Source: JAJPKK01 sp963802745 (GTDB lineage Bacteria > Pseudomonadota > Alphaproteobacteria > Rhizobiales > Xanthobacteraceae). Taken from it: 64,000 nt of DNA. This document shows positions 53,731 through 64,000 of this stretch, piece after piece (positions within the stretch are counted from its first letter, which is position 1; each line of letters opens with the position of its first letter). A program made the position numbers and the translations under genes. The notes beneath the pieces are model-generated. The model made no database searches, was not told the origin of the DNA, and worked only from the letters and a program-made list of their open reading frames with translations. The stretch is from assembly GCA_963802745.1 (NCBI GenBank), contig CAWDKL010000056.1:186001-250000 (forward strand). The letters are read 5' to 3'.

Positions 53731-54807
53731 ATGCGTGACAGCACGGCGATGCCGGTCTCGCCGTGGTGGAGGGCGGACATTCACGCCGACCGCCGGCCCT
53801 TTCTGCAGGCACGCCGGCGGGTGCTGGCGGCGCTGCGCCACTATCTCGAATCGCGCGACTTCACCGAGGTCGAGACCGCCATCCTGCAGGTTTCGCCCGG
53901 CAACGAAGCCCATCTGCACGCCTTCGCGACCGAACTGGTGGAACCCGATGCCGCGCGGCGGCAACTGTATCTGCGGACGTCGCCGGAATTCGCCTGCAAG
54001 AAGCTCCTGGCTGCGGGCGAGCCGCGCATCTTCGAATTCGCCAAAGTGTTTCGCAACCGCGAGCGCGGCGCGCTGCACCATCCGGAGTTCACCATGCTGG
54101 AATGGTATCGGGCCGGCGAGCCTTATGAATTGCTGTTCGAGGACTGTGCGGCCTTTTTGGCTGTCGCCGCCGCCGCCGCCGGCACCGACAGATTTTCGTT
54201 CCGCGGCCGCAGCGCCGATCCGCTCGCGGTACCGGAACGCCTCACCGTGGCGGCGGCTTTCGCGCGCTACGCCGGAATCGATCTTTTGGCAACGCTGGCC
54301 GGCCCCACGCCCGATCGCGACGGCTTTGCCGCGCAGGCGCGTCAGGCGGACATCCGGCTTGGCGATGACGACAGCTGGAGCGACATCTTCAGCCGCATTT
54401 TGGTGGAACGCATCGAGCCCAATCTCGGCAATGGACGCGCCACCTTGCTGACCGAGTACCCGCGTCATGAAGCCGCGCTGGCGCGGCCGAAACCTTCCGA
54501 TCCGCGGGTCGCGGAACGCTTCGAACTGTTTATTTGCGGGGTCGAGCTGGCCAATGGCTTTGGCGAATTGACCGACCCGGTCGAGCAGCGCCTGCGGCTC
54601 GAAGCCGAAATGATTCGCAAGCATCACCTCTATGGGGAACGCTATCCCATCGATGAGGATTTCCTGGCCGCATTGGCGCACATGCCACCGGCAAGCGGCT
54701 GCGCGCTTGGCTTCGACCGGCTTGCCATGCTGGCGGCCCGTGCTTCCCGGGTGGAGCAAGTGATATGGTCGCCGTTGGGGAATGGACTCAGCCGATGCGA
54801 ATCCTGA
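53731..54807 (+). CDS. epmA: EF-P--(R)-beta-lysine ligase EpmA (GenX/PoxA)
   Basis: 358 residues. A lysyl-tRNA-synthetase core without an anticodon domain: VETAILQVSPGNEAHLHAFA, YLRTSPEFACKKLLAAGEPR, IFEFAKVFRNRERGALHHPE, FTMLEWYRAGEPYELLFEDC and SGCALGFDRLAMLAARASRV. This is the GenX form that lysylates EF-P. It is divergent from efp, a meaningful pairing. The lysine 2,3-aminomutase EpmB is not in the window. rlmH starts inside the last 13 bases. Confidence 0.95.
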   Translation: MRDSTAMPVSPWWRADIHADRRPFLQARRRVLAALRHYLESRDFTEVETAILQVSPGNEAHLHAFATELVEPDAARRQLYLRTSPEFACKKLLAAGEPRIFEFAKVFRNRERGALHHPEFTMLEWYRAGEPYELLFEDCAAFLAVAAAAAGTDRFSFRGRSADPLAVPERLTVAAAFARYAGIDLLATLAGPTPDRDGFAAQARQADIRLGDDDSWSDIFSRILVERIEPNLGNGRATLLTEYPRHEAALARPKPSDPRVAERFELFICGVELANGFGELTDPVEQRLRLEAEMIRKHHLYGERYPIDEDFLAALAHMPPASGCALGFDRLAMLAARASRVEQVIWSPLGNGLSRCES

Positions 54808-55277
54808 TCGCCGCGGTGGGCCGGCTCAAGGCGGGCCCCGAGCGTGCGCTGGCGGAACGATATCGCGAGCGCGCCGCCGCGGCGAGCCGGGCGCTGGGCA
54901 TACGGGCCATCGACCTGATCGAGGTCAAGGAGAGCCGCGCCGGCGACGCCGGCCGCCGCGTCACCGAGGAAGCCATTGCGCTTGCCAGCATTGTTCCGGA
55001 GCGTGCCGCGGCCGTCGTTCTGGATAGCAGCGGGGACAATCTCGCCAGCGAGGCAATCGCCCGGCAGCTTCGCGGCTGGCAGGACGGCGGGCGCGAATCG
55101 GTGTGCTTTCTGATCGGCGGCCCGGATGGTCTCGGCGGCGGGCTGCGCGAGCGCGCCGATCTGATGCTGGCGTTCGGGGCGGCGACATGGCCGCACCAGC
55201 TCGTCCGCATCATGCTGATGGAGCAGATTTACCGTGCCGTCACCATCCTGTCGGGGCATCCATACCATCGGGAATGA
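54795..55277 (+). CDS. rlmH: 23S rRNA (pseudouridine1915-N3)-methyltransferase
   Basis: 160 residues, the normal length. MRILIAAVGRLKAGPERALA at the start, FLIGGPDGLGGGLRERADLM and the C-terminal RIMLMEQIYRAVTILSGHPY then HRE are universal in RlmH (SPOUT fold; the PYHRE tail is diagnostic). It methylates pseudouridine 1915 in helix 69. It overlaps epmA by 13 bases. Confidence 0.97.
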   Translation: MRILIAAVGRLKAGPERALAERYRERAAAASRALGIRAIDLIEVKESRAGDAGRRVTEEAIALASIVPERAAAVVLDSSGDNLASEAIARQLRGWQDGGRESVCFLIGGPDGLGGGLRERADLMLAFGAATWPHQLVRIMLMEQIYRAVTILSGHPYHRE

Positions 55278-55667
55278 TGCCGCCGACGGTCCGGTCATAC
55301 GATCGCCGGCCGGCGCAAAGATCAAGTCCCGGACAAATCGTCGCGACCGTCCCTTGTGACGGCCTGATATCGCCCCAATTCGGCGATATCGGTGTTCAGA
55401 CTGTGCGGACAACGCTTGATCATCGGCCATGGTGACGATTATGATGCAGCGTCATGACGGCCAGTGATCGGACGTTCGGCGTGACCGGGCAAGTGATCGT
55501 GGTTGCAGGTACGCGGCATGGAATTTGCTCTGGGATGTTTCGTGCGGCGGCGCTACGATGGACAAATACGTTGCTCCGAACTGCCGTCGAGCGGAGCTTT
55601 CGATGAACTGCATTCCAGTCGACTGAAGAGTCCGTAATGGGCGGCAACTGAAAGAAAAGGTTCGAGG
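55278..55667. other. Gene-free stretch
   Basis: About 390 bases between rlmH and ctpA. In related genomes an envC-like peptidase gene often sits here; none is found. It presumably holds the ctpA promoter. Confidence 0.4.
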
Positions 55668-57014
55668 ATGATGCGCAAGACTTCCCTGGTTCTCCTCGGC
55701 GCCGTCGCAGGTGCCGTACTAACCCTGGTCGCGGTTCAGCCGTCAGCCCGGCTGGTCTTTGGAACGAGTGCGCGGGCGGCCCAGGCAGATACCTACCGCC
55801 AGCTCAATTTATTTGGCGATATTTTTGAGCGTGTGCGCTCGCACTATGTGGAGAAGCCGGACGAGAGCAAGCTCGTCGAAGCGGCCATCAACGGCATGCT
55901 CAATGGGCTCGATCCGCACTCGAGCTACATGGACACCAAGAGCTTCAAGGACATGCAGATACAGACCCGCGGCGAGTTCGGCGGGCTTGGTATCGAAGTG
56001 ACCATGGAGGATGGGCTCGTCAAGGTGGTCACACCGATCGACGACACCCCGGCGGCCAAGGCCGGCATTCGGGCGGGCGATATCATCACCCATATCGACG
56101 ACGAGGCGGTACAAGGGCTCACGCTCAACCAAGCCGTCGAGAAGATGCGTGGATTGGTGAATACCAAGATTCGACTGAAGATCGTGCGCAAGGGCAATGA
56201 TGCACCGATCGACGTTTCGCTCACCCGCGACAACATCCGCGTCCGCTCCACCCGCATGAAAATCGAGGGTGACGACGTGGGATATGTTCGCATCACGCAA
56301 TTCAATGAGCAGACCACCGACGGCCTCAAGAAGGCTATCGCCGACATCTCCACGCAAATACCGGCCGACAAGTTGCGGGGCTATGTGATCGACCTGCGCA
56401 ACAATCCGGGCGGACTCCTCGATCAGGCCATCTCGGTTTCGGATGCGTTCCTTGAGCGGGGCGAAATCGTCTCGACGCGAGGCCGCGATCCGGAAGAGAC
56501 CCAACGCTTCAATGCCAAGCCGGGTGACCTGACCAAGGGCAAGCCGGTGATCGTCCTGATCAATGGTGGTTCGGCATCGGCGTCCGAAATTGTCGCCGGC
56601 GCGCTGCAGGACCATCGGCGGGCAACGCTGTTGGGCACTCGCTCGTTCGGAAAAGGCTCGGTGCAGACGATCATCCCGCTCGGCTCCGGCAATGGCGCAC
56701 TGCGGCTGACCACCGCGCGGTACTTCACGCCATCGGGCCGGTCGATCCAGGCCAAGGGCATCTCGCCCGACATCGAAGTGCTGCAGGAGGTACCGGAGGA
56801 GATCAAGGCGCGGTCGTCCACCGAAACCAAAGGCGAATCCTCGTTGCGCGGTCACCTGAAAGCCGAAGGCGACGAACAAGGTGGGTCGCAGTCCTATATT
56901 CCGCCGGAGGAGAAGGACGACAAGGCGCTGACGACGGCGTTGGAATTGCTGCGCGGCACCAAGAGCAATCCGGCGTTCCCGCCCAATCCAAAGTCGGCCA
57001 CGCTGCCGAACTGA
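55668..57014 (+). CDS. ctpA: C-terminal processing peptidase CtpA (S41)
   Basis: 448 residues. An N-terminal signal or anchor segment (LVLLGAVAGAVLTLVAVQP) is followed by a helical region, a PDZ domain (GGLGIEVTMEDGLVKVVTPI; AGIRAGDIITHIDDEAVQGL) and the S41 core: YVIDLRNNPGGLLDQAISVS, VLINGGSASASEIVAGALQD (catalytic Ser), GTRSFGKGSVQTIIPL (catalytic Lys). The acidic tail is disordered. It processes periplasmic proteins. A strong terminator follows. Confidence 0.96.
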   Translation: MMRKTSLVLLGAVAGAVLTLVAVQPSARLVFGTSARAAQADTYRQLNLFGDIFERVRSHYVEKPDESKLVEAAINGMLNGLDPHSSYMDTKSFKDMQIQTRGEFGGLGIEVTMEDGLVKVVTPIDDTPAAKAGIRAGDIITHIDDEAVQGLTLNQAVEKMRGLVNTKIRLKIVRKGNDAPIDVSLTRDNIRVRSTRMKIEGDDVGYVRITQFNEQTTDGLKKAIADISTQIPADKLRGYVIDLRNNPGGLLDQAISVSDAFLERGEIVSTRGRDPEETQRFNAKPGDLTKGKPVIVLINGGSASASEIVAGALQDHRRATLLGTRSFGKGSVQTIIPLGSGNGALRLTTARYFTPSGRSIQAKGISPDIEVLQEVPEEIKARSSTETKGESSLRGHLKAEGDEQGGSQSYIPPEEKDDKALTTALELLRGTKSNPAFPPNPKSATLPN

Positions 57015-57036
57015 ACGCAACCGCTTCGTGAAGCTG

Positions 57037-57070
57037 ATCCCGGCGGCTGATGCTGCCGGGATTTGTTTTT
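57037..57070 (+). terminator. Rho-independent terminator after ctpA
   Basis: ATCCCGGCGGC-TGAT-GCTGCCGGGAT makes an 11-base stem with one G:T pair, followed by TTTGTTTTT. It lies 22 bases past the ctpA stop, so ctpA and rppH are probably separate transcripts. Confidence 0.85.
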
Positions 57071-57167
57071 CGGCTCCCCGTATTACGGTGCACCGGCCTT
57101 TCGAATTTATCGGGCTGGTGCTGCGTGAAGCTCATTAGTCCGGACATGTTGACCAGGGGATGATGGC

Positions 57168-57674
57168 GTGACCGATTTCCAAAACCTCCCCTACCGTCCC
57201 TGCGTCGGCGTCACCGTCATCAACCGGAATGGACTCGTCTTCATCGGCCGCCGGTCGGAGGGCCCCGAACATATCGACGAAACCCATGTCTGGCAGATGC
57301 CCCAGGGCGGCATCGATCACGGTGAGGATCCGTGGCCGGCGGCGCTGCGCGAACTCTATGAGGAAACCAGCATCCGCTCGGTCGAGCGTGTCGGCGAGAT
57401 CGCGGATTGGCTCTCCTACGACATCCCACACGATATCGTCGGTCAAGCCTGGGGCGGAAAGTATCGCGGCCAGACCCAGAAATGGTATGCGCTACGATTT
57501 ACCGGCGACGACAGCGAGATCGATATTGCAACGCCCGGCGGCGGTCTGCACCATCCGGAGTTCATTGGGTGGCGGTGGGAGCCGATCGCCAACCTGCCGT
57601 CCCTGGTAGTGCCGTTCAAGCGGGCGACCTACGAACGGGTGGTGGCTGAGTTTTCAAAATTTACGACAGGCTGA
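57168..57674 (+). CDS. rppH: RNA pyrophosphohydrolase (Nudix)
   Basis: 168 residues. GTG start at 57168 with AGGGG upstream. YRPCVGVTVINRNGLVFIGR, WQMPQGGIDHGEDPWPAALR and the Nudix box ending in ELYEETSIRSV are clear; the box reads GGIDHGEDPWPAALRELYEE. LPYRPCVG and YRGQTQKWYALRF identify RppH/IalA. It removes pyrophosphate from 5' mRNA ends to trigger decay. The atp operon is convergent. Confidence 0.96.
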   Translation: MTDFQNLPYRPCVGVTVINRNGLVFIGRRSEGPEHIDETHVWQMPQGGIDHGEDPWPAALRELYEETSIRSVERVGEIADWLSYDIPHDIVGQAWGGKYRGQTQKWYALRFTGDDSEIDIATPGGGLHHPEFIGWRWEPIANLPSLVVPFKRATYERVVAEFSKFTTG

Positions 57675-57786
57675 TCCTGAACAGTTTTAGACGAAATTTA
57701 TCGAAACTAAACGAAATTCCGTAATAAACTAAATCTTGAGCACGTTTGAAGTTAGACCGGCGTGGATTTCGATAATATAGAAACAC

Positions 57787-57829
57787 ATGTTAATCATAGC
57801 CGGGCTCATCCCGGCCATTTCGTTTTCCA
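57787..57829. repeat. Partial palindromic intergenic repeat
   Basis: Contains AGCCGGGCTCATCCCGGCCA, a close relative of the arms at 43618-43704 and 4051-4068, apparently a half element. It lies between convergent rppH and atpC. AT-rich bases at 57680-57740 repeat the string CGAAA several times. Confidence 0.5.
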
Positions 57830-57885
57830 TTGCGCCGCGGCTCCCGCCGTTCCAATATCGGCGAAGCCAAGCTCCGGCGGCTGCC

Positions 57886-58284
57886 TCAATGCCCCAATGC
57901 GGCCTTGAGCATGTTGAGCTGCTCCAGCCGCTGGCGGGCCTTGTCGCGCGCGGTGTCGCTGCCGGCGTCGGCGACATCTTCCTCGGCGTCCTTGACGGCC
58001 TGGGCAATCGTCGCCGCGTCGATTTCGGAAACCGGAAGGGCTTGCTCCGCCAACACGGTGAGGCTGGTCGGCCCTGCTTCGGCAAATCCGCCCCGCACCA
58101 CGATGCGCTGCGGCGCACCTTCGCCATAGATCGTAAGCACGCCCGGCTTGAGCGTCGCGACATAAGGCGCGTGACCTGCGAACACGCCGAACTCGCCCTC
58201 CTCGCCCGGAACATCGACCTGAGTGACGGCGCCGGAAAACAGCAAGCGTTCCGGCGAAACCAGTTCGAAATGAAAGGTGGCCAT
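57886..58284 (-). CDS. atpC: ATP synthase F1 epsilon subunit
   Basis: 132 residues. MATFHFELVSPERLLFSGAV and VPGEEGEFGVFAGHAPYVAT form the N-terminal beta sandwich; the C-terminal helical part (DAEEDVADAGSDTARDKARQ) is present. Regulates rotation and coupling. Last gene of the operon, 11 bases after atpD. Confidence 0.95.
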   Translation of the reverse strand: MATFHFELVSPERLLFSGAVTQVDVPGEEGEFGVFAGHAPYVATLKPGVLTIYGEGAPQRIVVRGGFAEAGPTSLTVLAEQALPVSEIDAATIAQAVKDAEEDVADAGSDTARDKARQRLEQLNMLKAALGH

Positions 58285-58295
58285 GATGGCTATCC

Positions 58296-59729
58296 TCAGG
58301 CCGCTTCCGCGGCCAGGCGCTTGCCCTTCTCGACCGCTTCTTCGATGGTTCCGACCATGTAAAAGGCCGCCTCCGGCAGATGGTCGTACTGACCCTCGCA
58401 GAGCCCCTTGAACCCCCGGATGGTGTCGGCAAGATCGACGAACTTGCCGGGCGAACCGGTAAACACTTCGGCGACGTGGAACGGCTGCGACAGGAACCGC
58501 TCGATCTTGCGAGCGCGCGCCACCGCGATCTTGTCCTCTTCGGACAACTCATCCATGCCGAGAATCGCGATAATGTCTTGCAGCGCCTTGTAACGCTGCA
58601 ACACCTGCTGCACCCGCCGGGCGACCTGATAGTGCTCCTCGCCGACCACCAGCGGAGACAGCATGCGCGAGGTCGAATTGAGCGGGTCCACCGCCGGATA
58701 GATGCCCTTTTCGGCGATGCCGCGTGACAGCACCGTGGTGGCGTCAAGGTGCGCGAAAGAGGTCGCCGGTGCCGGATCGGTCAGATCGTCGGCCGGCACG
58801 TAGATCGCCTGCACCGAGGTGATCGATCCCTTGGTGGTCGTGGTGATGCGCTCCTGCAAGGCGCCCATGTCGGTCGCGAGTGTCGGCTGATATCCCACGG
58901 CCGACGGGATGCGGCCGAGCAGTGCCGACACTTCGGAGCCCGCCTGGGTGAACCGGAAGATGTTATCGACGAAGAACAGCACGTCCTGGCCCTGGTCGCG
59001 GAAATATTCCGCAACCGTCAGCCCGGAAAGACCGACGCGGGCGCGGGCGCCCGGAGGCTCGTTCATCTGCCCATAAACCAGCGCGCATTTCGATTTGACG
59101 TTGGGGTCGGGATGGTGCGGGTCCGCGTTGACCTTCGACTCGATGAACTCGTGATAGAGGTCGTTGCCCTCGCGGGTGCGCTCGCCGACGCCTGCGAACA
59201 CCGAATAACCGCCATGGGCTTTGGCGACGTTATTGATGAGTTCCTGGATCAGCACGGTCTTGCCGACACCGGCACCGCCGAATAGGCCGACCTTGCCGCC
59301 CTTGGCATAGGGCGCCAGCAGGTCCACCACCTTGATGCCCGTCACCAGAATCGCGGCTTCGGTGGATTGATCCGTGTAGGACGGCGCGGGTGCGTGGATC
59401 GGACGTGTTTCTTGATGCGGAATCGGCCCGGCTTCATCCACCGGCTGGCCGATCACGTTCATGATGCGCCCGAGCGTACCTTCGCCGACCGGCACCGCGA
59501 TGGCGAGGCCGGTGTCAGAGACTTCCTGGCCGCGCACCAAGCCTTCCGTGGTGTCCATGGCGATGGTGCGCACGGTGGCTTCGCCGAGATGCTGGGCGAC
59601 TTCGAGCACCAGCCGGCTGCCCTGATTGTTGGTCTCCAGCGCGTTCAGGATTGGCGGCAGATGGCCGTCGAACTGCACGTTGACAACGGCGCCGATGACT
59701 TGGGTGATGCGTCCGACTGAGATGGCCAT
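58296..59729 (-). CDS. atpD: ATP synthase F1 beta subunit
   Basis: 477 residues. The P-loop GGAGVGKTVLIQELI lies near residue 150, followed by VFAGVGERTREGNDLYHEF, ALVYGQMNEPPGARARV, the DELSEED-region motif GMDELSEEDKI and VFTGSPGKFVDLADTI near the C terminus. Catalytic sites reside here. Confidence 0.98.
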   Translation of the reverse strand: MAISVGRITQVIGAVVNVQFDGHLPPILNALETNNQGSRLVLEVAQHLGEATVRTIAMDTTEGLVRGQEVSDTGLAIAVPVGEGTLGRIMNVIGQPVDEAGPIPHQETRPIHAPAPSYTDQSTEAAILVTGIKVVDLLAPYAKGGKVGLFGGAGVGKTVLIQELINNVAKAHGGYSVFAGVGERTREGNDLYHEFIESKVNADPHHPDPNVKSKCALVYGQMNEPPGARARVGLSGLTVAEYFRDQGQDVLFFVDNIFRFTQAGSEVSALLGRIPSAVGYQPTLATDMGALQERITTTTKGSITSVQAIYVPADDLTDPAPATSFAHLDATTVLSRGIAEKGIYPAVDPLNSTSRMLSPLVVGEEHYQVARRVQQVLQRYKALQDIIAILGMDELSEEDKIAVARARKIERFLSQPFHVAEVFTGSPGKFVDLADTIRGFKGLCEGQYDHLPEAAFYMVGTIEEAVEKGKRLAAEAA

Positions 59730-59789
59730 GGATCGTCCTCGTTAACTTGTAAAAGGTGTACTGGACCTGAGCGGCCGGCGCGCGGTCAA

Positions 59790-60665
59790 CTACAACGCCT
59801 CGGCGCCCGATATGATCTCGATCAGCTCCTTGGTGATCATCGCCTGGCGGGTGCGGTTGTAGGTCAAGGTCTGCTTGCGGATCATGTCGCCCGCGTTGCG
59901 GGTGGCGTTGTCCATCGCGGTCATTTGGGCGCCGTAGAACGAGGCGGCGTTCTCCATCAGGGCGCGGAAAATCTGCACCGAAATGTTGCGCGGAAGGAGC
60001 TCCGCCAAGATGTCCTCTTCGTCGGGCTCGTATTCATAGACGGCACTCGGACCACTGCCCCCTGTCGCGGGAAACACGCTCGGGATCAGCTGCTGCGCGG
60101 TCGGCAGTTGCGCCATCACGGATTTGAAGCGCGAGAAAAACAAGGTGCAGACGTCGAACTGGCCAGCCTCGAACAAGCCTACGATCTTGCGCCCGATGCC
60201 GTCGGCATTTTCGAACTTGATCTGCCGCACCGACCGCAGATCGACGGCCTCGATGATCCGATCCTCGTAGAGACGCTTGAGCTGATCGAAACCCTTGCGA
60301 CCCACGCAGAAGAACTTGACCTCCTTGCCGTCGGCCAGAAGCGCGTTGGCGCGCTCGCGGGCAAGGCGCACGATGGCGGAATTGAACGGACCGCACAGGC
60401 CGCGTTCGCCGGTGCAAACCACGAGCAGATGCACCCGGTCGGCGCCGGTGCCGGCCAGCAGGCGCGGGGCGCCCGGGTTGCCGCCGACCGAAGCGGCGAT
60501 ATTGCCGAGCACCTTTTCCATGCGCTCCGCGTAAGGCCGCGACGCCTCGGCGGCCGCAGTGGCGCGGCGCAGCTTCGAGGCCGCGACCATCTGCATGGCC
60601 TTGGTGATCTTCTGCGTCGCCTTAGTGGCGGCGATGCGCACCCGCATATCCTTGAGGCTGGCCAT
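59790..60665 (-). CDS. atpG: ATP synthase F1 gamma subunit
   Basis: 291 residues. SLKDMRVRIAATKATQKITK then AMQMVAASKLRRA at the N terminus and ENAASFYGAQMTAMDNATRN then AGDMIRKQTLTYNRTRQAMI at the C terminus form the central shaft coiled coil. CTGERGLCGPFNSAIVR is the conserved central segment. Confidence 0.97.
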   Translation of the reverse strand: MASLKDMRVRIAATKATQKITKAMQMVAASKLRRATAAAEASRPYAERMEKVLGNIAASVGGNPGAPRLLAGTGADRVHLLVVCTGERGLCGPFNSAIVRLARERANALLADGKEVKFFCVGRKGFDQLKRLYEDRIIEAVDLRSVRQIKFENADGIGRKIVGLFEAGQFDVCTLFFSRFKSVMAQLPTAQQLIPSVFPATGGSGPSAVYEYEPDEEDILAELLPRNISVQIFRALMENAASFYGAQMTAMDNATRNAGDMIRKQTLTYNRTRQAMITKELIEIISGAEAL

Positions 60666-60831
60666 TTACGTCTTCACCCCTGCGAACGGATTTTCGCCCG
60701 TCGCCAGCGTCTTATCGGGGGACGCCCGTACTTGGCGGCGTCACCGCCGGGCATCCATTGATCAATCGCAGCCGAGCATACAGCCGGTCCGCCGGGCGAA
60801 GACCAACCAATGCCGCGGCGAAGGCCTGACG

Positions 60832-62357
<1,526 letters not shown>

Positions 62358-62358
<1 letters not shown>

Positions 62359-62915
62359 CAGCCGACCTCTTTCATCGCAAGCTTGAGGGCATTGAGTTTG
62401 CTGCGCAACGAACTATCGACCATGCGGCTGCCGAGTTTGACGACCAGCCCGCCGATGATCGACGGATCGACCTTAACGTCGACCCGCACGGTTTTTCCCG
62501 TAACGGTGTTGAGGGTACTCTCGATCTCGCTGCGGTACTTGTCGGACAAGCTATCCGCAACCGTCACCTGTGCGGTCACCTCGCCCTTGTGACGGGCCAC
62601 CAGCGCCGCATAGGCCTTGATCAGGTCGCGAACCGCGAACAGCCGCCGATTCGCTGCCACGACTTTTAGAAACTGTCCCGCTATGCCGCCGATCTCGGCC
62701 TTGTCCAGCACCGCGGCCAGGGCCTTGGACTGGGCCTCGGCGCCGAACACCGGGCTGCGCACCAGCCGCATCAGATCGGGATTTTCCGCGAGGAGAGTAT
62801 TGAATTGCCGCAGATCGGCGAGCACCGGATCGACGGCATTCGCCTCCAGCGCCAACTCGAACAAGGCGGTCGCGTAGCGCCCCGCCACGCCGGAAACTTG
62901 ATCTTGCCCTGCCAC
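62358..62915 (-). CDS. atpH: ATP synthase F1 delta subunit
   Basis: 185 residues from a GTG at 62915 (VAGQDQVSGVAGRYATALFE); the ribosome site is weak and no ATG fits in frame. VSGVAGRYATALFELALEAN and TGKTVRVDVKVDPSIIGGLV then VKLGSRMVDSSLRSKLNALK are diagnostic. It links F1 to the peripheral stalk. It starts the atpHAGDC operon; F0 genes are elsewhere, as is usual in Alphaproteobacteria. The upstream neighbour is an IS110 relic. Confidence 0.93.
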
Positions 62916-63069
62916 CGTCGCGCTCGTTCCATGAGGAGAAATCAGTCCCGCGAGCCGAAGCGCCTGGTTCAAGCGCAAGCCGTTGGAAATGATAGAGGAC
63001 CTGGATTTTGTGAGAACGCCGGACACCGGCGCAGCCCAATCAAATCGCGCGCTTGCTAACACAGCGCCC

Positions 63070-63330
63070 GGTGCGGTGCAATACGGGGAAGAACCCGGAG
63101 GAACCCGGAGCACCTGGGCCGGAATGCCGGCCGCTTCGAGATGAGCGTACACGCGCTTGCAAAAATGCCGGTGCTCTCCATCGCTACCTGTTGGATGCGA
63201 TCCTCCAGCAATCAGGCAACCAGAGCACGCAAGTCGCGCTTGGAAGGCGCCGAATGCCCGCGTCTTGTTCACTACCGTGCCATCGCCTTGACTGATCAGG
63301 ATCGTCACCACGAGCGCGGGAGGCATCGGG
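63070..63330 (-). pseudogene. IS110-family transposase relic
   Basis: Minus-strand frames spell an IS110 N-terminal DEDD-domain fragment in pieces: QGDGTVVNKTRAFGAF in one frame, then LVA(stop)LLEDRIQQVAMESTGIF in a second, then CKRVYAHLEAAGIPAQVLRV back in the first. VAMESTGI(F/Y)WKxVY is a hallmark of IS110. At least two frameshifts and one stop break it and the rest of the element is gone. It sits between the atp operon and the amidohydrolase. Confidence 0.7.
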
Positions 63331-63334
63331 TTCT

Positions 63335-63387
63335 CCGGCCAGAAAAACCTTGGGCCGCAAAGCAGCGCAAGGTTTTTTTCCGGCCGG
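63335..63387. terminator. Bidirectional terminator hairpin
   Basis: CCGGCC-AGAAAAACCTTG is mirrored by CAAGGTTTTTTT-CCGGCCGG around a 15-base loop. The stem runs through T-rich and A-rich tracts, so it can terminate transcription both ways. It lies about 130 bases past the amidohydrolase stop. Confidence 0.55.
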
Positions 63388-63519
63388 ATGGGTCAAGTTA
63401 AGTGCGAGGTCGAATCACCACCGAACACGGGCGCAACCTCTAAACCGAGTTCCACGGTGATTGCGCCAGCGAGCGCCCAGATGCACACCCTCCATAGCCC
63501 CGATGCCGCGGCAGTCGCT

Positions 63520-64000
63520 TTACGCGTGGCCGGCCCGCACCAATCGGCCCGGCAGCGCGCCGGTGTGTTCGCCATCCTGGAAGATCGGGATGCCGGCGAC
63601 GAGCGTGGCTTTGTAGCCTTCGACCCGCTGGACGAAACGGCGCCCGCCGGCGGGGAGATCGTGGATGAGTTCCGGGCGAAATATCCGCAAGCGCGCGAAG
63701 TCGATGACGTTCACGTCGGCGCGCCGGCCCGGTGCCAGACGGCCGCGGTCGCAAAGCCCGAAGAAATCGGCGGTCTCGCTGGTCTGGCGCTTGACCAGCA
63801 ATTCCAGCGGCAATGTAGGTCCGCGGCGGCGGTCGCGGCCCCAATGCATCAGCATGTAGGACGGGACCCCGGCATCGATGATCGAAGTGCAATGGGCGCC
63901 ACCGTCGCTCAAGCCGAGCAGCGTGGCCGAATCGGTGAGCATTTCGCGGATCGGCGCGTGGTCGCCCTGGACGTAATTTAGGATCGGGAAGAACAGGTAC
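63520..64000 (-). CDS. Amidohydrolase family 3 protein, 5' end outside window
   Basis: The C-terminal 160 residues or so of a D-aminoacylase/amidohydrolase-like enzyme; the frame is open to the window edge. SDGGAHCTSIIDAGVPSYML holds the metal-ligand Asp region; TADFFGLCDRGRLAPGRRAD then VNVIDFARLR and GYKATLVAGIPIFQDGEHTG are the family's C-terminal beta sandwich. The substrate is an N-acyl amino acid or related amide, not determinable here. Confidence 0.85.
   Translation of the reverse strand, partial: YLFFPILNYVQGDHAPIREMLTDSATLLGLSDGGAHCTSIIDAGVPSYMLMHWGRDRRRGPTLPLELLVKRQTSETADFFGLCDRGRLAPGRRADVNVIDFARLRIFRPELIHDLPAGGRRFVQRVEGYKATLVAGIPIFQDGEHTGALPGRLVRAGHA

Overview
The window is a GC-rich chromosomal segment of an alphaproteobacterium, most likely order Hyphomicrobiales (Rhizobiales), in the Bradyrhizobium/Xanthobacter neighbourhood. 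Signs of this are the rimP-nusA-ylxR-infB-rbfA-truB-rpsO-pnp block, an atpHAGDC operon without F0 genes, the rlmH-ctpA-rppH order, an olsB-type ornithine lipid acyltransferase, paired half-size YeeE proteins, and palindromic intergenic repeats of the kind seen in these genomes. No rRNA or tRNA gene was recognised. Species cannot be named from the sequence alone.

Layout. 1-5.6 kb: secreted cupin protein, two half YeeE/YedE sulfur-transport proteins behind a Tat-exported SoxB-like hydrolase, a MITE-like repeat, DUF2442 with a DUF4160 remnant, and a HigBA-type toxin-antitoxin pair. 5.6-11.4 kb: an uncharacterised acyl-CoA locus (DUF35, frameshifted SCP-x thiolase, CaiB/BaiF CoA-transferase, Cys-rich membrane protein, all with four-base ATGA overlaps) followed by two secreted proteins. 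11.6-14.9 kb: olsB, frameshifted comM, one small ORF. 14.9-26.5 kb: the translation/RNA operon, with an extra S15-like gene and a duplication scar between infB and rbfA. 26.5-33.8 kb: RND efflux pair, AI-2E permease, two further membrane proteins. 33.8-38.0 kb: a seven-gene Mrp/Mbh-type cation antiporter module. 38.3-52.9 kb: glutaminase, MFS carrier, flavin monooxygenase, orphan [2Fe-2S] protein opposite a PQQ dehydrogenase with a lanthanide-type Asp, DUF2853, PsiE-like, L,D-transpeptidase, CorA, a membrane protein and a glutamate-synthase-like flavoprotein. 53.0-57.7 kb: divergent efp/epmA, rlmH, ctpA, rppH. 57.9-62.9 kb: F1 ATP synthase genes. 63.0-64.0 kb: IS110 relic and the 3' part of an amidohydrolase that runs off the window.

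How it works together. The main housekeeping blocks are translation initiation and ribosome maturation (rimP, infB, rbfA, truB, rpsO, with nusA for transcription and pnp for RNA decay), EF-P with its lysylating enzyme, and the F1 sector. The most unusual part is the region between infB and rbfA. It holds an intact S15 paralogue with a C-terminal extension, plus a truncated rbfA copy whose stop overlaps the start of a small coiled-coil ORF.

Caution on quality. Four conserved genes (thiolase, comM, pnp, mnhG) each carry one frameshift, three of them in short G/C runs. This looks more like base-calling or assembly error than four independent gene deaths, but it cannot be settled from the sequence.
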